The position numbers were made by a program, and so were the translations under genes. A DNA stretch of 64,000 nt, taken from positions 1,798,001-1,862,000 of the forward strand of contig OY969702.1 of NCBI GenBank assembly GCA_963702055.1, written 5' to 3'. Positions 26,501 to 33,367 of this stretch are shown here, piece after piece. Origin of the DNA: CAWINX01 sp963702055. GTDB lineage: Bacteria > Actinomycetota > Thermoleophilia > Solirubrobacterales > 70-9. Position 1 is the first letter of the stretch. Each line of letters starts with the position of its first letter. The notes under the pieces are model-generated. The model was given only the letters and a program-made list of their open reading frames with translations, did no database searches and was not told the origin of the DNA.

Positions 26501-27864
26501 ACCAGCTCTGCTACGCGGGCAGTAGCTCGTCCAGCGCCTGCACCAGCCCGCCCGGAAGCAGCTACCCGTATGCCTTCGACAACGCCGACAACCTGACCAC
26601 CAACAACGGCACGACCCAGCAGTACGACACAGCAGACCAGCTTTGCTGGACCTACGCGGGCAGTTCCAGCAACAACTGCGCAACCCCGCCGAGCGGCGCG
26701 ACCACATTCAGCTACAACAACCAGGGTGACCGCACGGCCTCTGTCCCGAGCGCGGGATCAGCGACTTGTTTTGGCTATGACCAGGCCAACCTGCTCACGT
26801 CGATCAAAACCGGCACGGGCTCCTCCTGCACCACCCCGACCACCGTGGGCACCTACGCCTACGACGGCGATGGACTGCGGGAGAGCAAGACGGTCTCCGG
26901 CACCACGACGCAGTTCAGTTGGGACGGGGCCGGCGGAAACCTGTTGCAGCAGAACGACGGCACCACGACCACGTCGTTCATCTACGGACCCGGCGGCCTG
27001 CCTGTGGAGCAGATCGCCGGATCGACCACTACCTACCTGCACCACGACCAGATCGGGTCCACGCGCCTCCTCACCGATGCGGCCGGCGCCACCGGGACCG
27101 CCACGACGATCACCTTCAACCCCTACGGGAACGTGGTATCGACATCCGGCTCCCTGACGTCGCCCTTCGGCTACACCGGCGTCTACACGGACACCGAGAG
27201 TGGGTTGCTGGCAGCGACACACCGCTACTACGACCCGACCACCGCGACCTGGCTGACCGTTGACCCGCTCCTGAGCTCCACGATGCAGCCGTATGCGTAC
27301 GTGGCGGGCAACCCGGTGAACGCTGCCGATCCCGCTGGCCTTGGTGCCGAATGTGCACTTCTCTTGGAGGACCCGCTGAACGCAGGCATTTGCCAGGGGC
27401 TTGAGAGCGCAGCGCCGTGGGTTGCCCGAGGCGTCATCGCTGTGGGGTCTGGTGTCCTTGGCTGGCTCCTTGGGTCTCACCAATCCGGATCAGTTGCATC
27501 CGGAAATGGACCAACCTCCGCCATAATTGGGGGCGCTGGGTTTGGCCCCAGTGGCGCAGGTTTGCTTAGCTGCGCTTCTTCATCATCTGCAAGCATCGTT
27601 CTTTCTTCCGGCTGGCGTCCGCCTGCTCCAGCGCCGAATGTTCGCACCATGTTGGGTGGTATGAGTGCGGACCAGATCCCCTCCTTGGGTTCCGGTGGGG
27701 GGCGGAGCAAACCGCCTAAGGCTCCGAGAGTGCTGTGGGGAATGCTGGCCTTGGGTGTTGGTGGGTCAGTGGGGGCCTACTTAGTCGGCGGCTCAAACGA
27801 AGAAGCCCCGACGGTTGAGCTAACTCCCACTCCTACGCCCACTCCCACTCCAACATCAAGATAG
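20563..27864 (+). CDS. Giant secreted RHS/YD-repeat protein
   Basis: A 2,433-residue protein starting at TTG 20563. A signal/anchor helix (WLLLVAVVLGLIPSTITAG) leads into three carbohydrate-binding-like beta domains (about 130-285, 285-430, 430-580, each ending in NLDIDGA or NLDMDGA), two fibronectin type III domains (580-770), calcium-binding FG-GAP/VCBS repeats (775-1145, with DLNGDG motifs), a DUF6531-like entry domain (from DPVDTATGNFTET, about 1180), many YD repeats, and the RHS core (HHDQIGSTRLL, YYDPTTATWLTVDPL, DPAG at about 2258). The tip of about 170 residues has a hydrophobic segment and ends in Thr-Pro repeats. No known toxin motif is seen in the tip. Domain codon use is uneven, suggesting mosaic assembly. 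Confidence 0.9.
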   Translation: MRSGSSLPRHRAWLLLVAVVLGLIPSTITAGVTAKAAPTGTPLTQAPSHPLTGAPTSPLTRVIPTISDPTQLPAPSPEPTLKSGQEQTLSLAPAPSEKQPKLKMSDTTKYVTGPNVPLPPNPSSGGGVVTQSLVPSTSCTTDLLSDSSFEVSSSAWGASGGASLSRISNGSVAKEGPYYGQISTTGSGQVSQAVTKSLSIGDSYTFSIWMKSDDGTNFSGTLALWGVGGTNEDGATTFTVGPTWTLVSAPLQVQNSGHTSMQPTIYPYTTGRNLDIDGAQLLGAGLQNASFEKGGSWTDSPWYRSSPSTSNAAIYTTNTGYSMEGAGYVEWNDSVANDALGQSIALSPSVGQSYTASIWVRSNDGTPLNGSFFLYGMGGTQEGTGTAFTATSNWQLISAPLDITQSGHSALLFYVYLGTTGHNLDMDGAMVTNACLTNASYEVWTPTGWSTASANFTEYSGSAKEGTRRGQMNVTASGGALYQGKSISIPAGSSWVDGVWLNSADNSTTITGSLCLGTSSGSPNEGNCTGWSVSTNQWKWVTAPLNVVNSGHGSFQMTIYITSPTGNNLNIDGASVAPGTVAGLQPPPAPTSPSAGSIDGGAELSWSAPLTHGGGGALTGYTVTPVLDGTPQTPIDVGNVTSYTVTGLTNGDDYTFRIAATNDTGDGPYTTATATPGVPDAISSVTVTPGVNQATVQWAAPTNAVGVTKYTVTATPESGSASPVTVTTPNPNALVGPLASNVGWNFSVTPTGAGGDGDAATTTSATTPLSNSNVSFQTSGYTDYSLASTGGVSYMAIANGDFRNDGRKDLVVVGSAGVNLMLSNGDGTYQNAVAKDTGRAYVAVAVADLNGDGNLDIAGANGSAGTVSILWGNGDGTFDSTPTVLSVTGASNVLSIATGDLDQDGQIDFAVGADSGVVPFINAGSESFTQGSTLPYVDAGGGFGTPHPNSIVVGNIDGDVYPDIVVGSIENFWSNEYSGIDLFLNDGSGGFGTGQYSSMGNTYSSWPKVTLEDVNGDGLLDVVSVNGSCNYYKGNFGKIKVLLNNGSGGFDSVSSGYGPQCENDIASADLNGDGAIDFVGVTNSGDHDAVVSLGYGDGSFVTASNELPTGGTFNAIATVDVNGDGLPDVVASTGSTLRVIKNTSASQWAPEGWLNGFGSFGGGFWCGPCALKAREGGVLGQAGDPVDTATGNFTETYSDFNIPGRGQPLSFTHTYNSQAGAIDGPLGYGFSMGYGDSLSVDGTTGVVTYVAGTGAQIDFTPVGSTGDYTAPTHVQAALTKSGSTYTLKQYGSLTLSFNSSGQLTQEEDLNGYTTTLAYSSGKLSTITDNAGRELSLTWTGSHITEVDDDNVSGNSRSVSFSYDSSGNLTDVTDVNGGNTHFGYDTGKPWQHLITTVRDPRGNTTTNHYDSLNRVDWQKDNNNKETDFSYDFDTNGNATVLVTDPVSTETFETFQYGLRTSVTRGYGTSDAATTTTKYDPQSLNPISDTDANGNTTTYSYDLQGNLTRTVDPLGRVTTATYNDLHEPLTQTDGNGVTTTDTYDSSGNLTSVSTPLGGTGQTQETDYTYGDGTYPGDVTQVTDPNGKSTYFHYDGNGYRDQVKDPLGHVTGTVRNDDGWITASYSPKAGCTWNSSPPTGCSSTYETTYDYDAPGTSTVNEFGLVGTVTDPLSHTTEYTYDEDGNTASVTDGDSNETDYVYDADNRLTETDRPDSTTLTTDYNDDGTVHDRKDGKGNALITYGYDSLGRVISTTDANSNETAYTLDGVGNVLTKLDPVSGATCGGTPVGCTSYTYDDANQLKTVSYSDSSSENVTSITYDDDGQRTAMTDGTGSSSWSYDSLHRLTGYTNGNGDTVSYGYTYGGGPSYDLKNQVRSIVYPNSVGTVTQGWNDDGTLASVTDWNSKQTTFSYDDNGNQTGQTVPSTTNVTDTFGFNAADRMTSVSDSNGSTLFSANYTRDGNGQLASDDSQASNQSAYKYTALNQLCYAGSSSSSACTSPPGSSYPYAFDNADNLTTNNGTTQQYDTADQLCWTYAGSSSNNCATPPSGATTFSYNNQGDRTASVPSAGSATCFGYDQANLLTSIKTGTGSSCTTPTTVGTYAYDGDGLRESKTVSGTTTQFSWDGAGGNLLQQNDGTTTTSFIYGPGGLPVEQIAGSTTTYLHHDQIGSTRLLTDAAGATGTATTITFNPYGNVVSTSGSLTSPFGYTGVYTDTESGLLAATHRYYDPTTATWLTVDPLLSSTMQPYAYVAGNPVNAADPAGLGAECALLLEDPLNAGICQGLESAAPWVARGVIAVGSGVLGWLLGSHQSGSVASGNGPTSAIIGGAGFGPSGAGLLSCASSSSASIVLSSGWRPPAPAPNVRTMLGGMSADQIPSLGSGGGRSKPPKAPRVLWGMLALGVGGSVGAYLVGGSNEEAPTVELTPTPTPTPTPTSR

Positions 27865-27875
27865 CTAGACCAGTC

Positions 27876-28337
27876 ATGAATTTACACTGGTCGTTAGTCG
27901 TATCTGTAACAGTTGGCCAGTTGATTGGCCCGGTTGCCTTCAGCTTTACCCGCCTCAACATTACCGGCAAACACTGGGGGCTCGGAATGGCTCTGTCGGG
28001 CCGCCTTGCAGTTATTGTGCTTCTTAGTGGCGCTGTAATGCTCGGCCTTATGGTTGGTGTGACCTTCGGCTTTGTTCTCGGCTGGATAACGGGGGCGGGA
28101 GCTATCGCCATATACGGATCTGCCTATTGGGGTTACTACGCCGCCACCAGGGAACCTCTCATGGTCGCAATCCCTTTCGAACTGATTGGTTTCTGGATAC
28201 TCATGCTCCGTTACGGAGCTTTGCATCTACATTTGTGGGACAGCTCAATTCTGATGGCTACACAAATTGCCGGATTGACTATGTGCGGTCTTGCCTGCCT
28301 GCTTGCAAGCATTGCGTGGCTTCGGCACTCAGAGTAG
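27876..28337 (+). CDS. Small polytopic membrane protein downstream of RHS gene
   Basis: A 153-residue protein with four predicted membrane helices (SLVVSVTVGQLIGPVAF; LAVIVLLSGAVMLGLMVGVT; VAIPFELIGFWILML; IAGLTMCGLACLLASIAW). It starts 11 nt after the RHS stop, the position where an immunity protein is usually found in polymorphic toxin loci. The RHS tip also has a hydrophobic segment, so a membrane target is conceivable. GC content is visibly lower than in the RHS gene. No family recognised. Confidence 0.6.
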   Translation: MNLHWSLVVSVTVGQLIGPVAFSFTRLNITGKHWGLGMALSGRLAVIVLLSGAVMLGLMVGVTFGFVLGWITGAGAIAIYGSAYWGYYAATREPLMVAIPFELIGFWILMLRYGALHLHLWDSSILMATQIAGLTMCGLACLLASIAWLRHSE

Positions 28338-28415
28338 TGAGGTGAACGCATCTGCCTATGTCGAGTTGCGATCGCTTGCACTGTGTGCCCATCAGAATAA
28401 GGGGGATACGGTCTA

Positions 28416-28661
28416 GTGCGTTATACGTATGATCCGGACGCTGACGCTGCAAACATCTACCTAAAGGATGTCGTTGCGCCAGGAGAATCTGTAGCGGGGA
28501 CGTTTTGTGACGGTGGCAAGAACGCCAACGGCGGCGTCACTCTGTCTCTAGACCGTGATGGCAGAATTCTCGAACTGGAGATACCTATGGCCAGCATGTT
28601 CCTGCCCCATGAATTGTTAGAAGGCGCCCAGGTCCTCTGCGCTGAGCCGAGTCACCGCTGA
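28416..28661 (+). CDS. DUF2283-like small protein 1
   Basis: An 81-residue protein starting at GTG 28416, preceded by AAGGGGGAT. It follows the DUF2283 pattern: YDPDADAANIYLKD at the start, then a second strand pair with LSLDRDGRILELEI, and a closing LPHEL. It also has cysteines in FCDGGKN and LCAEPSH that are shared in position with the next gene. DUF2283 proteins are widespread, small and of unknown function. It is the first of three related genes. Confidence 0.75.
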   Translation: MRYTYDPDADAANIYLKDVVAPGESVAGTFCDGGKNANGGVTLSLDRDGRILELEIPMASMFLPHELLEGAQVLCAEPSHR

Positions 28662-28664
28662 GAA

Positions 28665-28955
28665 ATGAAATATATCTACGATCCAGTTCTTGACACCGCA
28701 TATATCCAGCTAAGGGACGACTTTACTCCGCAAGAAATAGAGGGGAGCCAGTTCTGTGAGTGTGGTGATGAACTGAGCGGAAGTGTTACGCTATCAGTAG
28801 ATAAGGAGGGTCGGCTTGTCCAGGTCGAGCTTTTCCCAGCCAGCACCCTGCTGCCTCCAGAAGCTTTGGCTGGGAATCAGTACCGCTGTACACAGCCGCA
28901 TAATCACACCTTGTCGGCTAGAAGCCCGTCGAAGGCGAAGTGGCCCGAATGGTAG
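28665..28955 (+). CDS. DUF2283-like small protein 2
   Basis: A 96-residue protein that starts 3 nt after the previous stop. Its pattern YDPVLDTAYIQLRD ... SVTLSVDKEGRLVQVELFPA ... LPPEAL aligns throughout with its neighbour, including the Cys pair (FCECGDE) and the Cys near the end (RCTQPH). It then has a longer polar tail (HTLSARSPSKAKWPEW). It is clearly a tandem duplicate with substantial divergence. Confidence 0.75.
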   Translation: MKYIYDPVLDTAYIQLRDDFTPQEIEGSQFCECGDELSGSVTLSVDKEGRLVQVELFPASTLLPPEALAGNQYRCTQPHNHTLSARSPSKAKWPEW

Positions 28956-29114
28956 GAATGCCAGCTGTCATTTCGCTGCCCTGTCCAGTTCGCCCATCGC
29001 CCCAGGTAGATGCAAGCTCTAGCGTATCTACTACTCGGTGGCAGTGTTGCCGTGGCGGGCTCTGGATTCTTCACTTGTTCGACAAAGCTATATCAAGGGG
29101 CTGCCGGGTAGAAG

Positions 29115-29342
29115 ATGATCAAGGTAACCTATGACCCAACTGTTGACGCCGCATATGTGTTCCTCGCGGACATCGGTCCAGCTGAAGCCTCTCGCACGTA
29201 TCACTGTCCGCCGAGCGAGGTCGGCGCAATGATCAACCTCGACTTTGATGGAGAAGGGCGGTTGCTTGGCATCGAGGTCGTTGGTGCGAGAAAGTGTCTG
29301 CCAGCCGAACTGCTCGCTGACGCTATGCACCCCGGAACCTAG
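29115..29342 (+). CDS. DUF2283-like small protein 3
   Basis: A 75-residue protein closest of the three to the usual DUF2283 pattern: VTYDPTVDAAYVFLADIGPA, then INLDFDGEGRLLGIEVVGAR and LPAEL. It lies 159 nt after the second copy, separated by sequence with no supported gene. One Cys (YHCPPSE) aligns with those of the other two. Together they form a three-member family beside the RHS gene. Confidence 0.75.
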   Translation: MIKVTYDPTVDAAYVFLADIGPAEASRTYHCPPSEVGAMINLDFDGEGRLLGIEVVGARKCLPAELLADAMHPGT

Positions 29343-29585
29343 AATCTCCTTCTAGGACGCCGAAGTGCAGGCCGGCGGTTTCCGGGCTTACTGATCAGGT
29401 TCATTGTTATGAGAGCCTGGCACGTGGTCTACGAGTGTGCTGAGTAAGTCGGTGAATCATAGTGTCCTGCGTTCGTTTCACCCCTGGTCCAGTTCTTTGT
29501 GGTGAACCCGAAAAGTGTCGATGCAAATTGAACTGATCAGTGGCAACAAAGAAACAGACCGAGTGGTCATCGCAGCATTTTTTCT

Positions 29586-30017
29586 CTACCAAAGGTGGCT
29601 CGCCAACCGTGACGTTGTCAGGGCAAGGGGTAATCCGATCCAGACGGCGGTGACCGTCAACCGCTGGCCTGGAAAGGCTGCGAGCGAACCGGCACCCATG
29701 TATGCCCACTCCAGGGCGATCAGGCCCCTTCCAACGGCCACCAGCCACTCCCAGCCCCAGCTGCTCGGTGACCACCACCAGGCGCAGACGGTCAAGGGAA
29801 GGATCGCCCACCAAAACCCGGCCATCATGACCGCCACCATGGCCAGGGGCACTCCGAGCATTCCCAGGCGTGCTCGTGTCGGTCGTGTCGCCAGGACTGT
29901 CAGGCTGCGACCCAGGGCCAGCTCAGTCGTCCTGCTCAGCGCGACCAGCGTGCCGGCCGCTACCAGCCGCTTGTGTGCGGCCTGACACCGCACCAAGCTA
30001 CTTCTCGTCATCGCCAT
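29586..30017 (-). CDS. Putative membrane protein
   Basis: A 143-residue protein from the Met of MAMTRSSLVRC; an upstream in-frame start at 30080 is possible. Two or three hydrophobic segments (LGVPLAMVAVMMAGFWWAIL; LVAVGRGLIALEWAYMG; LTVTAVWIGLPLAL) and a Trp-rich loop suggest an integral membrane protein. No family recognised and no operon partner. Moderately supported because the opposite strand also has an open frame, but that frame is not protein-like. Confidence 0.5.
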   Translation of the reverse strand: MAMTRSSLVRCQAAHKRLVAAGTLVALSRTTELALGRSLTVLATRPTRARLGMLGVPLAMVAVMMAGFWWAILPLTVCAWWWSPSSWGWEWLVAVGRGLIALEWAYMGAGSLAAFPGQRLTVTAVWIGLPLALTTSRLASHLW

Positions 30018-30174
30018 CGCAGCGGTCCCTTTGTCAAAAAAGACGGGCGCCGCGACGGGACTTGCGGCGACCCGTCGCAACCAGTGTTACCCGTTTTGGT
30101 CGACAACGGGGTGAAGGCGGGCGTCCTGTTACGGAAGTAAAGCTTCTCTTGCTGATCTATTTGCACTACGAAGA

Positions 30175-30438
30175 TCACTGATCGCCCAGCGTATGTAGTG
30201 CATCTGCATCACCACCGTCTAGAACCAGCGAATCAATGATCTCGATCACCGGTGTTCGGCTCAGCGTCTCACCTATGAGCTGAAGCGACTTGGTGGAGAT
30301 CGCGCGACCCGCGAGCGCCGCACTTACGGTCGCTGGGCTCAGGCCGGAGTCGCGAGCCAGGTCGATCGCCGACAGCCCCCGTCGCGCCAGCTCGCGCCTC
30401 AACCTGGCCACATGTAGTACGACGCTCAAGGAAGCCAC
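30175..30438 (-). CDS. Small Cro/C1-type HTH regulator
   Basis: An 87-residue protein with a complete helix-turn-helix: VARLRRELARRGLSAIDLAR, DSGLSPATVSAALAGRAIST, then SLQLIGETLSRTPVIEIIDS. The pattern (L-A-R-x-x-G-L-S-x-x-T-V-S) matches XRE/LacI-like regulators. It lies upstream of tRNA-Thr and the recombinase, a common place for an excision or transfer switch protein. Confidence 0.8.
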   Translation of the reverse strand: MASLSVVLHVARLRRELARRGLSAIDLARDSGLSPATVSAALAGRAISTKSLQLIGETLSRTPVIEIIDSLVLDGGDADALHTLGDQ

Positions 30439-30816
30439 CTCCGCGCTGTGCGCCTGTCACAGGGGGTCTGGCGCCGGTCTTGAGCTTCTGGCTGTGGCAT
30501 CTAGGCCGCGCTCCCGATGGAGTTCAGCCCCGTCCCTGCAAGCATAGATCGGCGTGGCGCAGAGCGTGCCAGAGGCAACAGTCTTGTGACCTAATAGGCC
30601 GGTCTGGAGATCGGAAACAAGTAGGTGCAGGGCGTGCAGTAGGGAGCCGATTTCGCGTAATCTCAGTAGCTGTTATGCGCGCATTGCCAAAGCACCCACA
30701 CAGCTTGTGCAATGCACCGGAAAAGCTGAGACAGTTTGTGCAGGCAGAAGTCCAGGAGGGTCGAGTTATCGAGCGTACGTAATGGGTTTTCAGAGTTCGC
30801 GGTCCTGTCAACACAT
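30439..30816. other. Intergenic, no supported gene
   Basis: 378 bases between the HTH gene and tRNA-Thr. Open frames are short and overlapping, without ribosome sites; one minus-strand frame is only the antisense of the tRNA. It presumably contains the tRNA promoter, but I see no convincing -35/-10 pair. Confidence 0.5.
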
Positions 30817-30888
30817 GCCGGCATGGCGCAGTGGTAGCGCAGCTGTTTTGTAAACAGTTGGTCGGGGGTTCGAGTCCCTCCGCCGGCT
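30817..30888 (+). tRNA. tRNA-Thr (anticodon TGT)
   Basis: A 72-nt cloverleaf: acceptor GCCGGCA, D arm with GCGC/GCGC, anticodon arm GCTGT-TTTGTAA-ACAGT giving anticodon TGT (reads ACA), and T arm with TTCGAGT. The acceptor 3' strand is CGCCGGC, so positions 7 and 66 are an A:C mismatch. The discriminator base is T; CCA is not encoded. It lies 158 nt upstream of a tyrosine recombinase. Confidence 0.9.
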
Positions 30889-31046
30889 AGCCGGGCAATT
30901 TCGAGTTTACATTGTCCGATTTTGTGTTCTTTCGGGCTGTGGATAACTCCCAAGAGACTCACCCGCACAGTTGGTCCAGTGGACCACCTTTTCGCGAATA
31001 GCGGGTGAAAATAGTGCTGTAAACACGTCAATCGTGAGGTTACGAA

Positions 31047-31988
31047 ATGGCTGTTCAATTGGTCGAACCATCCGCCCCCTCCGGGGTGGAGCGTCTCGTC
31101 GACGACTATCTCAATCACTGTGCCGCCCGCGGCCTTGCTCCGCGCACGGTCGACAAGACGTACGGCTACGCCCTCAACGCGGTCTTTCTGCCCTGGTGCG
31201 CGTCGCAAGGTATCCGAGATGTCTCCGACCTTGACTCTCGGGCCTTAGATCGCTTCACAACGGCCCTGCTGAGCAGACAGCGTCACGACGGCAAGCCGCT
31301 GTCGCGCTATTCGGTACATGCCTACGTTCGCCCGGTGCGGCAGATGCTCACCTGGGCCGCCTCCATCGGCGAGGACATCAAGGGCAAGCCCCAACTCCCG
31401 CGCCGGTCCAAGCCTCACCACGACATCCTCACCCGTGACGAGATCGACCAGCTCGAACGGGCCGCCGGAAGCGAGCGGGACCGGCTCATCATCCGCATCC
31501 TGGCGGACTGCGGCCTTCGGCTCTCGGAGCTGACCGGACTCCGGGAGCAGGACATCGTTCGCTCCGGCCGCCAGGCGCACCTGCGCGTTCTTGGCAAGCT
31601 GAGCCGGGTTCGCGACGTCCCGATCGCGCCACCCTTGCTTCGGCGGCTGGAGCGCTATGTGAGCTACCTGCCCGAAGGACGCTCGGACGGCCGGGTCTTC
31701 GTCGCATCGCGCAGGGGGCGCGATGGCGAGTACAACGCACTTGCGACCAACGGCGTCTACCAGGCGATCAGGGACGCCCAGGCTCGCGCCGGGATGACCA
31801 AGCGGGTGCATCCGCATCTGTTTCGCCACTCATGGATGACGGAGATGCTGCGCAAGGGGATGAACCCGATCCAGCTCTCGGTGATCGCAGGCGCCTCCAT
31901 GGGGGTGATTGCGGAGCACTACACCCACCTCACCCGTGACGACGCCTATGACGCCATGCTTCGGCTGTTCAGCAGCTCGGACTCATGA
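31047..31988 (+). CDS. Tyrosine recombinase/integrase
   Basis: A 313-residue protein with an N-terminal SAM-like core-binding domain (VDDYLNHCAARGLAPRTVDK) and a C-terminal catalytic domain. Visible active-site residues are R158 (GLRLSEL), K184 (LGKLSR), H257-x-x-R260 (HLFRH) and the nucleophile Y292 (EHYTHL). The residue that is usually His or Trp before the tyrosine (the GHSS motif) is Ala283 (AGASM). It is integrase- or XerC/D-sized. It lies at the right edge of the accessory block and may excise or integrate that block, or resolve dimers. A GTGAGG before ATG is the likely ribosome site. Confidence 0.88.
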   Translation: MAVQLVEPSAPSGVERLVDDYLNHCAARGLAPRTVDKTYGYALNAVFLPWCASQGIRDVSDLDSRALDRFTTALLSRQRHDGKPLSRYSVHAYVRPVRQMLTWAASIGEDIKGKPQLPRRSKPHHDILTRDEIDQLERAAGSERDRLIIRILADCGLRLSELTGLREQDIVRSGRQAHLRVLGKLSRVRDVPIAPPLLRRLERYVSYLPEGRSDGRVFVASRRGRDGEYNALATNGVYQAIRDAQARAGMTKRVHPHLFRHSWMTEMLRKGMNPIQLSVIAGASMGVIAEHYTHLTRDDAYDAMLRLFSSSDS

Positions 31989-32010
31989 CAGTCCGGCCTG
32001 GACGTGAGAG

Positions 32011-32033
32011 CCCCCGCTCTTAGCGCGCGGGGG
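32011..32033. terminator. GC-rich hairpin terminator between convergent genes
   Basis: CCCCCGC (32011-32017) and GCGGGGG (32027-32033) form a perfect stem with a 9-nt loop. It sits between the ends of the recombinase and the convergent small membrane gene, so it can stop transcription from both sides. Confidence 0.65.
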
Positions 32034-32034
32034 A

Positions 32035-32202
32035 TCAGCCACCGCCGCAGCCCGGCAGCGGCAGCAGGCGGGCCACGACCATGAGAAGCAGGGTCGCCAG
32101 CGTGTGCGAGAGCAGCACGAGCAGCCACTGGTGGCTGACCGTCCTGCGGATGCGACGAAGGCGGCGGGAGAGCCGCGAGCGGTGATGAGCCTTGGTTGCC
32201 AT
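32035..32202 (-). CDS. Small one-helix membrane protein
   Basis: A 55-residue protein with a very basic N-terminus (KAHHRSRLSRRLRRIRRTVS) and one hydrophobic helix (LLVLLSHTLATLLLMVVARL), ending PGCGGG. The start is supported by a strong ribosome site: CTGGAGGAAATCCA directly precedes the ATG. It would sit in the membrane with its basic end inside. Function unknown. It lies between the recombinase and tRNA-Ile. Confidence 0.6.
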   Translation of the reverse strand: MATKAHHRSRLSRRLRRIRRTVSHQWLLVLLSHTLATLLLMVVARLLPLPGCGGG

Positions 32203-32727
32203 TGGATTTCCTCCAGGGATGGATTCGACGCCACCCCCGACGCCGGCGGGACCGGCAGCGGAGTGCCCCAAGCCGCCAGGCGCCGTGCATTCAGGGCCGA
32301 AGCCCACACGGGACCGCTGGCACAAAGGGTTGGATCGAAGACGGACCGGGGGGAGCCATGGCCACCCAGGGCAGCACCCGCTCGGCTTTCTCACCGGGAG
32401 GAGCTCCGCAGCGGTGCCTCGATGGCGCCGTCCGGCTCTCCACCGCTGGCACCCCCTGCGCTCGCATGGACGTCCGCTCTGCCCGCTGCCGGACCCTCTG
32501 GCCAGGCACGACGGGTGTGCCACGCATTTCCGGGCCGGCGGCACGCTGATCGCCGCTCTCAGCGGCGCTTTCTCGCTGTCGCGGCGCGGCTGGCGGGCCG
32601 CTACCATTCGCGAAGCGATGCAGCGGGGCCTTCCGCCGTCTTCCGGGGCATGTGTTCCATGGATGTTCCATGAGAGGAGCCGGTGGCTGTTGCGCCGGAG
32701 GTGGAAACCGCGTTGCAGAGCCAAGAA
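32203..32727. other. Intergenic, no supported gene
   Basis: 525 bases before tRNA-Ile. Several overlapping frames are open on both strands, but none has protein-like composition or a ribosome site. It may be the scarred junction between the accessory block and the core chromosome; I found no direct repeat of a tRNA end here. Confidence 0.5.
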
Positions 32728-32801
<74 letters not shown>

Positions 32802-32837
32802 CTGCCGCGCCGTTCCTGACCCCCTCCAGCCCCGACC

Positions 32838-32843
32838 TATAAT
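32838..32843 (+). promoter_or_regulatory. Consensus -10 box of the bifunctional nuclease gene
   Basis: A perfect TATAAT lies 29 nt before the TTG start at 32873. A CTGACC 16 nt upstream (32816-32821) is a fair -35 match. It follows tRNA-Ile by 36 nt. Confidence 0.6.
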
Positions 32844-32872
32844 GGCCCTCAACCTCGGGCCGGAGCGTTCTC

Positions 32873-33367
32873 TTGCAGCAGATGCAGATCTATGGCGTCA
32901 GCTTCGACATGGTCGGCAAGCAGCCGATCGTTTTGTTGAAGACGGTCGACGGCAACAAGTTCCTGCCGATCTGGATCGGGCACCCCGAGGCGGCGGCGAT
33001 CCTGATGAAGCTCCAGGGCGCCTCGACGCCACGGCCGATGACCCACGACCTACTCTCGGACATGCTCGACCAGCTCGACGCCAAGTGCGAGCGCGTCTCG
33101 GTTACCGAGTTGCGCGACAACACCTTCTACGCCTCGATCACCGTCTCGGTCAACGGCTCCGAGATGGAGATCGACTCACGCCCCTCCGACGCCCTCGCCC
33201 TCGCGGTCCGCGTCTCGGCGCCGATCTTTGCGGCCGAGGAGGTGATCGAGGAGTCGGCGATCGAGTTCGAGCACGAGGTCGAGGACACCGAGGAGGTCGT
33301 CGACAAATTCAAAGAGTTCCTCGACGAGGTCTCGCCCGAGGACTTCGCGCAGGGCGAAGACTCCTAA
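32873..33367 (+). CDS. Bifunctional nuclease (BFN/DUF151) family protein
   Basis: A 164-residue protein. The sequence FDMVGKQPIVLLKTVDGNKF, LPIWIGHPEAAAILMKLQG, PRPMTHDLLSDMLDQL and DSRPSDALALAVRVSAPIFA is the full BFN core. Plant and bacterial members have DNase and RNase activity or unknown metabolic roles. The acidic C-terminus (EVEDTEEVVDKFKEFLDEVS) is a UVR-like or partner-binding tail. The start is TTG 32873 or ATG 32882. Its stop overlaps the convergent ddl stop by 3 nt. Confidence 0.9.
   Translation: MQQMQIYGVSFDMVGKQPIVLLKTVDGNKFLPIWIGHPEAAAILMKLQGASTPRPMTHDLLSDMLDQLDAKCERVSVTELRDNTFYASITVSVNGSEMEIDSRPSDALALAVRVSAPIFAAEEVIEESAIEFEHEVEDTEEVVDKFKEFLDEVSPEDFAQGEDS

Noticed and set aside
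24600..27250. Repetitive DNA that might suggest a CRISPR or satellite array
   Set aside because: The repeats are degenerate coding copies of YD motifs in an intact frame, without constant repeats and variable spacers. No CRISPR array was seen in the window.
30868..30888. 3' end of tRNA-Thr as the attachment site of the left-hand element
   Set aside because: The tRNA points right, so an insertion at its 3' end would lie to the right, where core genes follow. I found no second copy of its 3' end in the window.
30663..31208. Minus-strand reading frame of 181 codons over the tRNA-Thr region
   Set aside because: Its centre (GGTRTPDQLFTKQLRYHCAM) is simply the antisense translation of the tRNA, a well-known annotation artefact, and it overlaps the recombinase start.
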